The notes below the pieces were generated by a model that saw only the letters and a list, made by a program, of their open reading frames with translations, ran no database searches and was not told the DNA's origin. The translations under genes and the position numbers were made by a program. Below, piece by piece: positions 24,567 through 33,480 of a stretch of DNA of 37,271 nucleotides. The stretch is taken from contig JALQYE010000020.1 of the NCBI GenBank assembly GCA_023254245.1, forward strand, positions 1-37,271. The letters are read 5' to 3'. The DNA comes from Emticicia sp. (GTDB lineage Bacteria; Bacteroidota; Bacteroidia; Cytophagales; Spirosomataceae). Within the stretch, counting starts at the first letter, position 1, and each line of letters starts with the position of its first letter.

Positions 24567-25373
24567 TCATTTTAATTCTTCTAAAGCTAACTCATATTGC
24601 TCTTGACTTGGTACGCCATGATGCCATTTAAGTACATTTTCCATATAGCTTACACCTTTTCCTTTTACGGTATGAGCAATAATAAAGGATGGCTTTCCTG
24701 GTTCTAAAGGCAAACTTCTCAAAGTTTCAGTTAATTCTTCGATATTATGACCATCTACCTGACGAACTGCCCAGCCAAATGCTTCGAGTTTCTTTTCGAT
24801 GGGTTCCAGTCCCATTACTTCGGCGTTTGGAGCGGTTATTTGTAATTTATTGTAATCAAGAATGGCACAAAGATTATCGAGTTTGTAATGTGCCGCAAAC
24901 ATCATTGCCTCCCAGTTTGAACCTTCGGCCATTTCGCCGTCGCCTAAAACCGTAAAGACTTTTACAGGAGAATTATCTTTTTTTGCTGCCAGTGCCATTC
25001 CCGAACACATCGAAAGACCATGACCTAATCCACCCGTATTTTGCTCCATCCCTTTGATGTATTTAGTCGGGTGCCCAATGTATGGCGAATTATATTGGCA
25101 GAGAGTCAGTAAATCTTCTTCTGGGAAAAAACCTTTGTCAGCCAGTACTACATAAAGTGCTTCTACACAATGTCCTTTACTCTGCACGTATCGGTCACGG
25201 AGATTTGAATGAAAGTTTTCGGGCGAGACATTTATTATCTCGTTGTATAAGACATTTAAAATATCAATAATCGACAAACTTCCACCCGTATGCCCAGCTT
25301 TGGCATTGAAGATATATTTGAGGATTTTCCTTCGGTATTCTTTCGACTTTTCTTTTAATTCTACAACTGTCAT
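24567..25373 (-). CDS. Transketolase N-terminal subunit
   Basis: Thiamine diphosphate-binding half of a split transketolase, 268 residues. The cofactor and metal site is GDGEMAEGSNWEA (GDG...N motif), preceded by substrate-region blocks AKAGHTGGSLS, SKGHCVEALY and NTGGLGHGLSMCSGMALA, and followed by TVKGKGVSYMEN. It pairs with the C-terminal subunit encoded next. A dedicated transketolase inside a sugar operon suggests that the ketose phosphate made by the kinase is cleaved here, moving a two-carbon unit to an aldose phosphate. Confidence 0.94.
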   Translation of the reverse strand: MTVVELKEKSKEYRRKILKYIFNAKAGHTGGSLSIIDILNVLYNEIINVSPENFHSNLRDRYVQSKGHCVEALYVVLADKGFFPEEDLLTLCQYNSPYIGHPTKYIKGMEQNTGGLGHGLSMCSGMALAAKKDNSPVKVFTVLGDGEMAEGSNWEAMMFAAHYKLDNLCAILDYNKLQITAPNAEVMGLEPIEKKLEAFGWAVRQVDGHNIEELTETLRSLPLEPGKPSFIIAHTVKGKGVSYMENVLKWHHGVPSQEQYELALEELK

Positions 25374-25435
25374 TTTTATTTTTCTTTGGTAAAAGCTACT
25401 TTTAAATGCCGTAAAATTCTTAAAACTGGGCCTAT

Positions 25436-26995
25436 TTACCTGTTTTTTCTGATTGTAACAATAACTCGCTGATACCTTGTGAGAGCAGGAGAACCATTGT
25501 CTGTTGCCTCAAAAACCAAATGGATTGTTTGTCCAGCTACAGCATCTTTTGGAATCTGAATCTCGGTTTGTAGGGCTTCTGGTTTTGTAATAGTTACTCT
25601 GTTCGGATAACTTCCCACTTCTAACTGCCACCATTTAGTAGAAATCTTATTTCCATCGACATCCGAAACAGACCCATTTAGTCGAATTTTATCTCCAGCC
25701 GCAGCCATAATGTTTAGTGGGCCTTCAACCTTTACGATTGGCTCGTGGTTCGCATCCGTAAATTTTGGTGTAACCGACCATTTTAAGCGTGCAGCAAAAT
25801 CAGCCTGAGCATTTGGAAAAAAGTTAGGAAAGGCATTGGTTCGTTGTTGAGCATTGACATTACTGAGTGTATTGGCCATTGCAGCGGCACTGGTATCGCT
25901 CACCGAAAATGAAATATTCAAACCATCTCGTCCGCCAGTGCTTCGACCTCCCCAACCGCCATAAGAGCCTGATTCATAAGCACGCAGACCATTCCCGAGC
26001 ATATTCATAAATGTATGATTATCGCCTTCGCCCAGCCACGAACCTTTTGTTTGCACGGGCATCCAGACGGCGTAGCCCATTTTCTTTAGTTCTTCGTTTG
26101 AGTATCCTGACAAACCAAAATAATCTAAAATATCGCCTTTAACCATTTGCTTACCATCGCCCCAAACCCTGTATAGTGCTCCTAATGCTCCACGGTCACT
26201 TACATTTTCTTTCATCCAAGAAGCAGTTAACAAGGGTGCATCTTCTTCTTTCGCTCGGAGTTGAGCCCCGTAACCATAATTAGGCCCACCACTAAACTGA
26301 CGGTATTCTATTTCTGGCCAGTTGGGTTTTATGTAGGTTGCATAGGTATCATCTTGGTCGCCAGAGGGCAATAAGACTACTTTTCGTGCTATTTTATTTT
26401 TAATTGCCTCCCATTCGGTGGTATATTCGTATTGATTCTGAATTGATTTCAAGGCACGAGCAATCGTGCTTTGTCCGCCCCAAGCTGTGATGAAAAGCTG
26501 TCCAGGCTTATTATCTAAAATCAAGGATTTAATGAGGTTAGAGCCAGGTGTATCTTTAGAAATATCGCCGTCGAACTCAATATTTCCGAATCTGATTTTT
26601 GATTTTAGCAAACTCGGAGCAGGATAATTGGGGTTATGAATTTTCAGATTTGGATATACTTTTTCGTAGGCATCAACAATATCATGAATAAATCTTTCGT
26701 CTTTAGCCCATCGCCACGAGTCACACGGGCACATGTTTAGTCCAAAACGAGCATATTCTCGGCCAGGAACAAACCATTTCGTGCCTTTACCATCGCCTTT
26801 CCAATGAAACCCACTACTGGCATAAATTAGCCCTTCGATGTTTAAGTCGGAACTATAGAGTAAAAAACGAATGAGTGAATTATTATCATCTAACTCTGGG
26901 TCGGCGGTGATAATGATGCGAGGCTTTTCTTGAGCATTCACAATAACAGAAATACTCATTAGCAGATACAGAAGCACCAGTAGTTTATTTTTCAT
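25436..26995 (-). CDS. Secreted DUF1593 (Sde182 / nucleoside hydrolase-like) protein, paralog 1
   Basis: A 519-residue exported protein: signal peptide (ISVIVNAQE cleavage region), a nucleoside hydrolase-like domain starting PRIIITADPELDDNNSL with the Asp cluster at the usual Ca-binding position, and a C-terminal Ig-like domain (about 425-515) ending [15 protein letters not shown]. This two-domain build matches the Sde182 cellulose-binding protein family. Placed third in the leftward operon between isomerase and transketolase, although it acts outside the cytoplasm. By fold it may cleave furanosidic bonds, but no activity is established for the family to my knowledge. Two paralogs lie at 30.7 and 32.0 kb. 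Confidence 0.88.
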   Translation of the reverse strand: MKNKLLVLLYLLMSISVIVNAQEKPRIIITADPELDDNNSLIRFLLYSSDLNIEGLIYASSGFHWKGDGKGTKWFVPGREYARFGLNMCPCDSWRWAKDERFIHDIVDAYEKVYPNLKIHNPNYPAPSLLKSKIRFGNIEFDGDISKDTPGSNLIKSLILDNKPGQLFITAWGGQSTIARALKSIQNQYEYTTEWEAIKNKIARKVVLLPSGDQDDTYATYIKPNWPEIEYRQFSGGPNYGYGAQLRAKEEDAPLLTASWMKENVSDRGALGALYRVWGDGKQMVKGDILDYFGLSGYSNEELKKMGYAVWMPVQTKGSWLGEGDNHTFMNMLGNGLRAYESGSYGGWGGRSTGGRDGLNISFSVSDTSAAAMANTLSNVNAQQRTNAFPNFFPNAQADFAARLKWSVTPKFTDANHEPIVKVEGPLNIMAAAGDKIRLNGSVSDVDGNKISTKWWQLEVGSYPNRVTITKPEALQTEIQIPKDAVAGQTIHLVFEATDNGSPALTRYQRVIVTIRKNR

Positions 26996-27026
26996 GATTT
27001 TATTGTTTTATAGCCGAATATCTCGA

Positions 27027-28421
27027 TTAGTGTTTATAAACTTCCCAACCCATGTAATTGCTAAGAGCTTCTTCTAAAATCGAAGCAGTTTTTGAGGCAT
27101 TCATCACCACGTGATGCTCGAAACCATTGCGACAAACGAATTTCATTAGCCCTTGCAAATCATTGATTTGTGCAACGGCACGATTACCAAATGTAGTAAG
27201 TGGGTCGTTGGTCAATTCTCCTTCGCCAATGTATGCCTTGATAATTCCTTTGGGGTCATCGGTGCTGATTCTTCCGTAAGTGAGTGGCATGGCTGGTGTG
27301 CGGCCATCTAAGGCACCGTAGGTATTTTCTACGCCTACGCTTGTTCCGAGAATCGGAGCGTTTGAAATTTGAATATCGGGTAAGAACGATTTTGCCCAGT
27401 TGCCACAGTGAAACAATACACATTTTTCGGGGTCGTCGGCGTAGTTATTGTTCCAATCAACCAAGGCACTTGGCGAACCACTTGCCAACTGCATAGCATA
27501 CATACTGAGTGTTCCTGTAACATCTACTTCGCAAGCCGATGGTAACATATTTTCTGACATGATACTCATGCTTGTGCATACATTGCAACCATAATTTTGC
27601 TGAAGCGAGGTCCAACATTGAATGGCCGTAGCATCCAGAGCATTTTCTTCCATTATCTCTTTTAAAACCACATCGAGTTTGGCAATTTGAAGCATCGCTT
27701 CATTTGGAGTTTTGCCTTTAGAAGCATACGCATTGATTGACTCGATGTGTTGTTTTACCTTGGCATCATCGGCCATGAGCTTGTTGGCTCTACCCAAAAT
27801 TTCCGATAAATCGAATGTTGTTACGGTAATGCCATTGCGTTGAAGGATTTTTTCTGAATATCGTACGGTGTTGAATGCCCCAGGTCTTGCCCCAATGGCT
27901 CCGATTCTTACATTTTTTAAGCCTTTTACCACTCGGCATACGGCCACAAAGTCCATTAGGTCTTTCTGGAATTCGGCAGAAGATGGCAAGCTAACGTGCT
28001 GACTTGTAAGCGAATATTTGATGCCATATTGATAAAGATTATTACAAACCGAAATCTTACCACACCACGAATCACGACGATTGATGACATTCATTTTGCT
28101 TAGGTCGTCGGGGTAGGCTTGAATCAAAACAGGTACATTTAACCCCGAAAGTTTTAGTGTATCTGCCACCCCTTTTTCATCGCCGAAGTTGGGTAAAAGT
28201 ACCAAAACTCCCGCAATATCTTCACGGTGTTTTTTGAATAATTCGGCACATTTCTGAGCATCTTTAAAGGTTTCAACACCGCCCAGTTTTGAGTCAGTTG
28301 TTTCTAAAAGAATCGGTTTTAGATTCAATTTTGCAAAAACATCGATAATTTCGGTTCTTGCTTTCTCTACTAAACTATCTGGAAAAAAATCTCTGTTTCC
28401 GATGATTACGCCTAAGGTCAT
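27027..28421 (-). CDS. L-fucose/L-arabinose isomerase-like protein (COG2407)
   Basis: A 464-residue cytoplasmic protein related to L-fucose and L-arabinose isomerases. Visible features are an N-terminal Rossmann-like domain (LGVIIGNRDFFPDSLVEKA), an internal region IGAIGARPGAFNTVRYSEK and a metal-site region around AIQCWTSLQQNYGCNVCTSMSIMSENMLPSACEVDVTG, with the candidate Glu and Asp ligands, and a later CVLFHCGNWAKSF block. Aldose-ketose isomerase activity is the natural guess, supplying a ketose to the FGGY kinase. Exact sugar cannot be read. Second gene of the operon, after the regulator and an ATTTACG repeat; a 31-base gap precedes the DUF1593 gene. Confidence 0.85.
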   Translation of the reverse strand: MTLGVIIGNRDFFPDSLVEKARTEIIDVFAKLNLKPILLETTDSKLGGVETFKDAQKCAELFKKHREDIAGVLVLLPNFGDEKGVADTLKLSGLNVPVLIQAYPDDLSKMNVINRRDSWCGKISVCNNLYQYGIKYSLTSQHVSLPSSAEFQKDLMDFVAVCRVVKGLKNVRIGAIGARPGAFNTVRYSEKILQRNGITVTTFDLSEILGRANKLMADDAKVKQHIESINAYASKGKTPNEAMLQIAKLDVVLKEIMEENALDATAIQCWTSLQQNYGCNVCTSMSIMSENMLPSACEVDVTGTLSMYAMQLASGSPSALVDWNNNYADDPEKCVLFHCGNWAKSFLPDIQISNAPILGTSVGVENTYGALDGRTPAMPLTYGRISTDDPKGIIKAYIGEGELTNDPLTTFGNRAVAQINDLQGLMKFVCRNGFEHHVVMNASKTASILEEALSNYMGWEVYKH

Positions 28422-28424
28422 TTT

Positions 28425-28452
28425 ATTTATGATTTACGATTTATGAGTTATA
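28425..28452. repeat. ATTTATG/ATTTACG heptamer run upstream of the isomerase
   Basis: ATTTATGATTTACGATTT followed by ATGAGTTATA, lying 3 bases upstream of the isomerase start codon on the minus strand. Third occurrence of the heptamer in this operon. Confidence 0.65.
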
Positions 28453-28504
28453 ATTTTTCGGTTGGGTGATAGATAAGCATCATTTCCCGATTGTCTTTCA
28501 TAAA

Positions 28505-29272
28505 TCAAGCTATTATTACTTCAATTTCGTTATCTCTAAATACTTCTTTGTGTTTTTCTTCGATGCCCGAATCAGTAATGATATAATCAATCAGACCTAA
28601 GGCACCGAGGCTCGCCAAAGCACTTTTTCCAATTTTTGTGCTATCGGCTACTAAGTATGTTACTTCAGCAGCATCAATCATGGCCTTTTTTACTACTAAA
28701 TCACTAATTGATGGGTAAGTAAGGCCTGATTTTAGAGAAATTCCCGCCGTAGCCAAAAATAGTTTTTGTACGTTTAAACCCTTGAAGAAATCCGCAGCTT
28801 TTTGTCCTGTTAATGAAAGCGTAGGAGGCTTAAACTCTCCGCCTGTCATAATTACTTCAATGTTTAAACCCGTTCCCAGCATCAAAGCTATGTTTAGAGC
28901 ATTGGTAATTACGGTGAGGTTTTTTATACCCGAAGCCTTTATTTTTTTTGCAATTTCGGTGGTGGTACTTCCCGAGTCGAGAATAATTGTATCGCCGTCT
29001 TCGATAAACTCCATGCACTTTTGGGCAATCATTTCCTTTTTATCGAGGTTGTCTTGATGCACCAGCGAAAAACTCTTTACTTGGGCTTCAACGTTTTTTA
29101 GGTAAGCCCCGCCATGCTCTTTAATAATCAAGTCTTCGGCTTCGAGTTTTTCTAAATCTTGCCGAATCGTTACTTCGGTTACTTTAAAGAGGCGAGCCAA
29201 ATCGGCTACTTTTGCTGAGCCATCTTCCTTCAATAACTCTATAATTCTTTCTCTTCTCTGGTTGGGTAGCAT
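28505..29272 (-). CDS. DeoR/GlpR family transcriptional regulator
   Basis: A DeoR-type sugar-phosphate-responsive repressor, 255 residues from ATG 29272 (MLPNQRRERI); the track start at 29311 is a TTG and less likely. The N-terminal winged helix-turn-helix (about 6-57) has the family sequence AKVADLARLFKVTEVTIRQDLEKLE, and the C-terminal sensor (DeoRC) has the phosphosugar-site segments ILDSGSTTTEIAKKI, TVITNALNIALML and ATAGISLKSGLTY. It is the first gene of the leftward operon and probably controls itself, the operon and the divergent secreted genes, with a phosphorylated intermediate as inducer. Confidence 0.93.
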   Translation of the reverse strand: MLPNQRRERIIELLKEDGSAKVADLARLFKVTEVTIRQDLEKLEAEDLIIKEHGGAYLKNVEAQVKSFSLVHQDNLDKKEMIAQKCMEFIEDGDTIILDSGSTTTEIAKKIKASGIKNLTVITNALNIALMLGTGLNIEVIMTGGEFKPPTLSLTGQKAADFFKGLNVQKLFLATAGISLKSGLTYPSISDLVVKKAMIDAAEVTYLVADSTKIGKSALASLGALGLIDYIITDSGIEEKHKEVFRDNEIEVIIA

Positions 29273-29328
29273 GGTATATTTTTCAATGTTTAATGATTTG
29301 GCTTCAATCAAAAATCATTTTCTTGAAG

Positions 29329-29336
29329 CAAAGCTA
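29329..29336 (-). promoter_or_regulatory. -7 element of the regulator/operon promoter
   Basis: On the minus strand TAGCTTTG exactly matches TAnnTTTG. No TTG is seen at the -33 distance; that space is occupied by the direct repeats. The regulator ATG lies about 57 bases downstream. Confidence 0.5.
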
Positions 29337-29371
29337 AAAGAAAATAAACGAAATAAAAAGAAAATAAACGA
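29336..29371. promoter_or_regulatory. Two direct repeats, candidate DeoR operator
   Basis: AAAAGAAAATAAACGA occurs exactly twice, at 29336-29351 and 29356-29371, a 20-base period (about two helical turns). The reverse strand reads TCGTTTATTTTC, similar to TTTCGTTT-like sites of DeoR-family repressors. The repeats lie between the two divergent promoters. Confidence 0.65.
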
Positions 29372-29376
29372 TAATA

Positions 29377-29407
29377 TTTGTTTGTTAATTTTTTGCTTTT
29401 ACTTTCG
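29377..29407 (+). promoter_or_regulatory. Promoter of the secreted esterase unit
   Basis: TTTG (29377-29380), 19 bases, then TACTTTCG (29400-29407), one base off the TAnnTTTG -7 consensus. The esterase ATG 29462 lies about 48 bases past the expected start site. Confidence 0.4.
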
Positions 29408-29461
29408 TGTTCAAAAATAAGTTAAATTATTTCTTTGAATAACACATTCAATCCTAAAAAT

Positions 29462-30646
29462 ATGAAAAAAGGTAGTTTTCTTTTACAAAAAATCAAAAAT
29501 GGGCTTTTGGGGGCTGCCATTCTTGTGACACCCTACTTGGCAGAGGCTCAACGTCGCCCGAGCAATATCAGCTCGCCTGAAGTATTACCCGACAATTCGG
29601 TCATTTTCAGAATCAAAGCCCCAAATGCTACAAAAGCACAAGTGGTTGGCACTTGGTCGAGAGGTTTTAAACCCAACGAAATGGTGAAGAAAGATTCTGT
29701 TTTTGAAGTAAAAGTTGGACCAATTCAATCGGATATGTACGAATACGACATCATTGTTGACGGATTGCCGATGCTCGACCCGCTCAATAAAACTGTAACT
29801 CGTGATGGAGCTTGGATACAAAGCCGTTTGATGGTACCAGGTGGATTGGGCGATATTATTGATGTTAAACCTGTTCCGCATGGCGATTTAAAAGCAGTTT
29901 GGTATGATTCGCCGACGGTTGGTACCGAACAAAGACGTATGTTTATTTACACGCCACCAGGCTATGATAAGAGTAATAAAAAATATCCTGTGATGTATCT
30001 ACTACATGGTGGTGGCGGCGATGAAGAAGGGTGGGTGAGCCGTGGCCGAGCGAATTACATTTTAGATAATTTGATTGCTGCCAAAAAAACCGAACCTATG
30101 ATAGTTGTCATTACGAATGGCGATGTAAACAACATTGGTGCTCCACTTGACCGCCCCGCAAATTTGCCTAAAAAAGATAATACAGGTATCGGAGCAATGG
30201 CTGCGGGAGTATTCGAGAAAAGTTTGGTAAAAGATGTAATTCCGTACATAGAAAGTAATTATCGAGTAATAGCCGATGCTGACCACCGAGCCGTAACAGG
30301 TTTTTCGATGGGAGGTTTTCATACGCAAAATATCACTAATGCAAACCCTACGATGTTTAAATACATTGGTGTGATGAGTATGGGGCTTTGGTCAGCCGCA
30401 AGAAATGACCCCAACTTTGATAAAACTGCTTATATCGCACAGTTAAAAGCTCTTCAAAAAGCTAATCCAAAAGTCTATTGGATTGGTATGGGAACCGATG
30501 ATTTTCTCTATAAAAGTTGTGTTGAATTAAGAAAAGTTTACGACGAAATCGGGTTCAAATATATTTACCGTGAAAACATCGGAAACCACGATTGGAACTC
30601 TTGGAGATTGTATTTATCAGAGTTTACTCCACTGTTATTTAAGTAA
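29462..30646 (+). CDS. Secreted CE1-type esterase with N-terminal E-set domain
   Basis: An exported alpha/beta-hydrolase of the feruloyl/acetyl-xylan esterase type (carbohydrate esterase family 1), 394 residues from ATG 29462; the track start is a TTG 27 bases upstream. Signal peptide ends near YLAEAQ. An Ig-like E-set/CBM48-like domain (about 30-130, PDNSVIFRIKAPNATKAQVVG) precedes the catalytic domain (about 155-390). The oxyanion segment YLLHGGGGDEEGW, nucleophile motif GFSMGG (Ser282), and the C-terminal acid and His (GTDDFLY, IGNHDW) are complete. It likely removes acyl groups from plant or algal glycans or glycosides outside the cell, ahead of two DUF1593 proteins. Confidence 0.9.
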   Translation: MKKGSFLLQKIKNGLLGAAILVTPYLAEAQRRPSNISSPEVLPDNSVIFRIKAPNATKAQVVGTWSRGFKPNEMVKKDSVFEVKVGPIQSDMYEYDIIVDGLPMLDPLNKTVTRDGAWIQSRLMVPGGLGDIIDVKPVPHGDLKAVWYDSPTVGTEQRRMFIYTPPGYDKSNKKYPVMYLLHGGGGDEEGWVSRGRANYILDNLIAAKKTEPMIVVITNGDVNNIGAPLDRPANLPKKDNTGIGAMAAGVFEKSLVKDVIPYIESNYRVIADADHRAVTGFSMGGFHTQNITNANPTMFKYIGVMSMGLWSAARNDPNFDKTAYIAQLKALQKANPKVYWIGMGTDDFLYKSCVELRKVYDEIGFKYIYRENIGNHDWNSWRLYLSEFTPLLFK

Positions 30647-30687
30647 GGTTTGGAAGGCCATTTTGAAGCCAGATTCATAAAGATTAC

Positions 30688-31980
30688 TTGAAAATGAGAA
30701 TCAATATCAACGTTTTTTATCGTATTTTTTGCTTTTTATTGCTATCGGCCTCGTTGGGTTTTTCTCAAAAAAAAGAAAAACCCCGAGTGCTGATAAGTAC
30801 CGATATTGGTGGCACTGACCCCGATGATTTTCAATCAATGATTCATTTATTGATGTATTCTGATTTATTCAAAATCGAGGGTTTGATTTCTTCTCCCTTT
30901 GGAAATGGCAAGAAACAAGATATACTTGATATGATTGCTCTTTATGAAAAAGACCGCCCTCAGCTCTTGAACAACTACAAAGAATTGGCTACTCCACAAG
31001 CCTTGCGTGAAGTTTGCAAGCAAGGTTCAAAGCCTTCTGCACCTTATGCGGGCTACTCAAAACCAACTGAAGGCTCAGACTGGATAATAACGTGTGCAAA
31101 AAAGCAATCGAAAGAGCCTCTTTGGGTGTTGGTTTGGGGTGGAATAGAAGATTTGGCTCAAGCCTTGCATGATGCACCCGAAATTGAGCAAAAGATACGT
31201 GTATTTTGGATTGGTGGCCCTAATAAAAAATGGAGTATTAATGCCTATTCATACATCGTTGAGCATCACCCAAACCTTTGGATAATAGAATCGAATGCCA
31301 CTTACCGAGGCTGGTTTATGGAAGATGAAAATGCTCCCAAAAACATGCACGATGCGGCCTATTATGAGAATTTTATCAAAGGTCATGGGGCCATGGGTAC
31401 TGATTTTATCAAATATTATAACGGGCACATCAAAATGGGAGATACCCCTTCGTTGGCTTATCTGATGAATGGAAAACCCAACGACCCTACGCAAGAGAGT
31501 TGGGGCGGACAGTATAAACCTATTGCGTACAGTTCAAGGCATATTTTTGAGAGAAATACCAGTAAATTAGATAGTTTTCCAGCCTACGGGGTTGTTGAGT
31601 GGAGATTTAAAGGCCCAGCTATTTCGATTCCTGCCGATTCAGCGTGCTTTACACTTGAAATTCAAAAGCAAGAATGGGCTGGTTATTATTTGGGCAATGG
31701 CATTTACGGAGTACGCTATTCTTCCAAAAAGCCAGAAGTAAGTTCATACATTGTTCACAGTAAAATTAAGGAGTTAGATGGGCAAAAGGGCGAATATACC
31801 AGCACCGCACCGTGGCCAAGCAAACCGAACAAAGATGACTATCAACTCGGGAAAAACTGGTATGGTGATTTGCCTAACCCAGAACTTTTTTTAGCCGACC
31901 AACAAGGAGCAAGAACAATCTCAAAACACAGACAAGCCTACCTTGCTGACTGGGCAAAACGTTGGGCTTTATTGAAATAA
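30688..31980 (+). CDS. Secreted DUF1593 (Sde182-like) protein, paralog 2
   Basis: A 430-residue exported protein with a signal peptide (FCFLLLSASLGFSQ) and a nucleoside hydrolase-like domain starting PRVLISTDIGGTDPDDFQSM, the typical Asp-rich metal motif. Other family blocks are PLWVLVWGGIEDLAQAL and KIRVFWIGGPNKKW. Unlike paralogs 1 and 3, its C-terminus lacks the Ig-like domain; instead it has a segment (AISIPADSACFTLEIQKQEWAGYY onward) that I do not recognise. It follows the esterase by 41 bases and precedes paralog 3 by 30, so the three form a unit. Confidence 0.87.
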   Translation: MKMRININVFYRIFCFLLLSASLGFSQKKEKPRVLISTDIGGTDPDDFQSMIHLLMYSDLFKIEGLISSPFGNGKKQDILDMIALYEKDRPQLLNNYKELATPQALREVCKQGSKPSAPYAGYSKPTEGSDWIITCAKKQSKEPLWVLVWGGIEDLAQALHDAPEIEQKIRVFWIGGPNKKWSINAYSYIVEHHPNLWIIESNATYRGWFMEDENAPKNMHDAAYYENFIKGHGAMGTDFIKYYNGHIKMGDTPSLAYLMNGKPNDPTQESWGGQYKPIAYSSRHIFERNTSKLDSFPAYGVVEWRFKGPAISIPADSACFTLEIQKQEWAGYYLGNGIYGVRYSSKKPEVSSYIVHSKIKELDGQKGEYTSTAPWPSKPNKDDYQLGKNWYGDLPNPELFLADQQGARTISKHRQAYLADWAKRWALLK

Positions 31981-32010
31981 GAATAGTCAAAAAAACGTAA
32001 AACTACAACC

Positions 32011-33429
32011 ATGAAAAATTGTATCATTTCGCTATGTTCACTGGCATTACTACTGGTCAGTTCATCTCATACAACCGCACAGGAAAGTAAACCCCGTATA
32101 GTTGTATTGACTGATATCGAAAACGAACCCGATGATGCCATGTCGATGGTGAGGTTTTTGACATATTCTAACCAATTTGATATTGAAGGCTTAATTGCCA
32201 CTACTTCTATTCATCAGAAAAAGAAAGTTGCTTCGTGGCGAATCCGTGAAATTGTTAGTGCGTACGGGCAAGTACAAGCTAATCTATCAAAACACGAAGC
32301 TGGGTATCCAAGCACCGAGTCGCTGCTTTCACGTATAAAAGATGGACGACCAGATTTTGGCATGCAAGCTGTGGGTAAAGGCATGGATTCTGATGGCTCG
32401 GAATTGCTCATTAAAGCCATTGACCGTGCCGATAATCGCCCCGTTTGGGTATTAGTTTGGGGTGGGCCTAATTGTTTAGCTCAAGCCCTTTGGAAAGTAA
32501 AAAATACTCGTACTGCTCAAGAAATCGATAAATTTGTGGCAAAAATTAGAGTTTATACCATTTCGGACCAAGATGATAGTGGCCCTTGGATTAGAAAGAA
32601 TTTTCCGAAGCTATTTTATATCGCAAGTCCAGGCGTGCACGATTTAGGTGGTTACCATTACGCCACTTGGAGCGGCATCAGTGGCGATAAATTTCATGGG
32701 CGTTTTGCGGGCGGCAACTTCACTATCGTGAGTAATCCGTGGCTCGATAGCCACATTCGTAACAAAGGGCCATTAGGAAAACAATATCCGTTTGCTCCTT
32801 TTTTAATGGAGGGCGACTCGCCAAGTTTTATGTATTTAATCAATAATGGGCTTGGTAGTGCGGAGCATCCAGATTGGGGAAGTTGGGGCGGACGTTATGA
32901 ATTTTATCAGCCACGAACCGAAAAATGGTTTTCAGAACCTGAAACTCGCCCACTTTGGACGAATGCCGATGATGAAGTTTTTGGTATGGATAGTAGCTGG
33001 CATACCTCAAACCATGCTACGATTTGGCGATGGAGAGAAGCCTATCAGAATGATTTTGAAGCACGTATGGACTGGAGCATAAAGCCTTATGCAGAAACTA
33101 ATCATCCGCCCGTAGTAAAACTTAACGGACAAGCAGTTATCAAAGCAAGAGTAGGCGATAAAGTAAATTTGAGTGCTACAGCCACCGACCCCGACGGAAA
33201 TCAACTAAGTTATCAATGGTTTTATTATGGTGAAGTTGGAACATTTACGATTACTACGGGAAGAACTGGGAATCCACTAAAAGTTGAAGAGGCCGATAAA
33301 GCAAATGCGTGGTTTGTGGTTCCTAAAAAAGAACGACTCGGAACGATGCACTTCATTGTGGCCGTCACGGATAATGGTAAACCCGCTCTCACGCGTTACC
33401 AGCGAGTGATTGTTGAGGTAGAGCCTTGA
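32011..33429 (+). CDS. Secreted DUF1593 (Sde182-like) protein, paralog 3
   Basis: A 472-residue exported protein with a signal peptide ending near HTTAQE, a nucleoside hydrolase-like domain ([56 protein letters not shown]) and a C-terminal Ig-like domain (about 375-470) closing with [17 protein letters not shown], nearly identical in layout to paralog 1. The Asp motif is TDIENEPDD. It ends the rightward unit, and a strong terminator follows. Confidence 0.88.
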   Translation: MKNCIISLCSLALLLVSSSHTTAQESKPRIVVLTDIENEPDDAMSMVRFLTYSNQFDIEGLIATTSIHQKKKVASWRIREIVSAYGQVQANLSKHEAGYPSTESLLSRIKDGRPDFGMQAVGKGMDSDGSELLIKAIDRADNRPVWVLVWGGPNCLAQALWKVKNTRTAQEIDKFVAKIRVYTISDQDDSGPWIRKNFPKLFYIASPGVHDLGGYHYATWSGISGDKFHGRFAGGNFTIVSNPWLDSHIRNKGPLGKQYPFAPFLMEGDSPSFMYLINNGLGSAEHPDWGSWGGRYEFYQPRTEKWFSEPETRPLWTNADDEVFGMDSSWHTSNHATIWRWREAYQNDFEARMDWSIKPYAETNHPPVVKLNGQAVIKARVGDKVNLSATATDPDGNQLSYQWFYYGEVGTFTITTGRTGNPLKVEEADKANAWFVVPKKERLGTMHFIVAVTDNGKPALTRYQRVIVEVEP

Positions 33430-33436
33430 TGATACG

Positions 33437-33473
33437 TTAAGGAAGCCTTCGTTCAGTCCGAAGGCTTCCTTAA
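33437..33473. terminator. Terminator between DUF1593 unit and GMC oxidoreductase
   Basis: Perfect 15-base stem (TTAAGGAAGCCTTCG and complement) with a 7-base loop. It lies between convergent genes; the T-run is modest on both strands. The stem core AAGGAAG-CTTC recurs in the hairpin at 12423. Confidence 0.8.
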
Positions 33474-33480
33474 AATACTC

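Noticed and set aside
23438-25373. Sulfoquinovose sulfo-transketolase pathway
   Set aside because: Split transketolase fits, but no sulfoquinovosidase, sulfolactaldehyde enzyme or sulfonate exporter is seen.
25374-25435. Possible promoter between DUF1593 paralog 1 and the transketolase genes
   Set aside because: No TAnnTTTG element on the minus strand in this gap; operon continuity is the simpler view.
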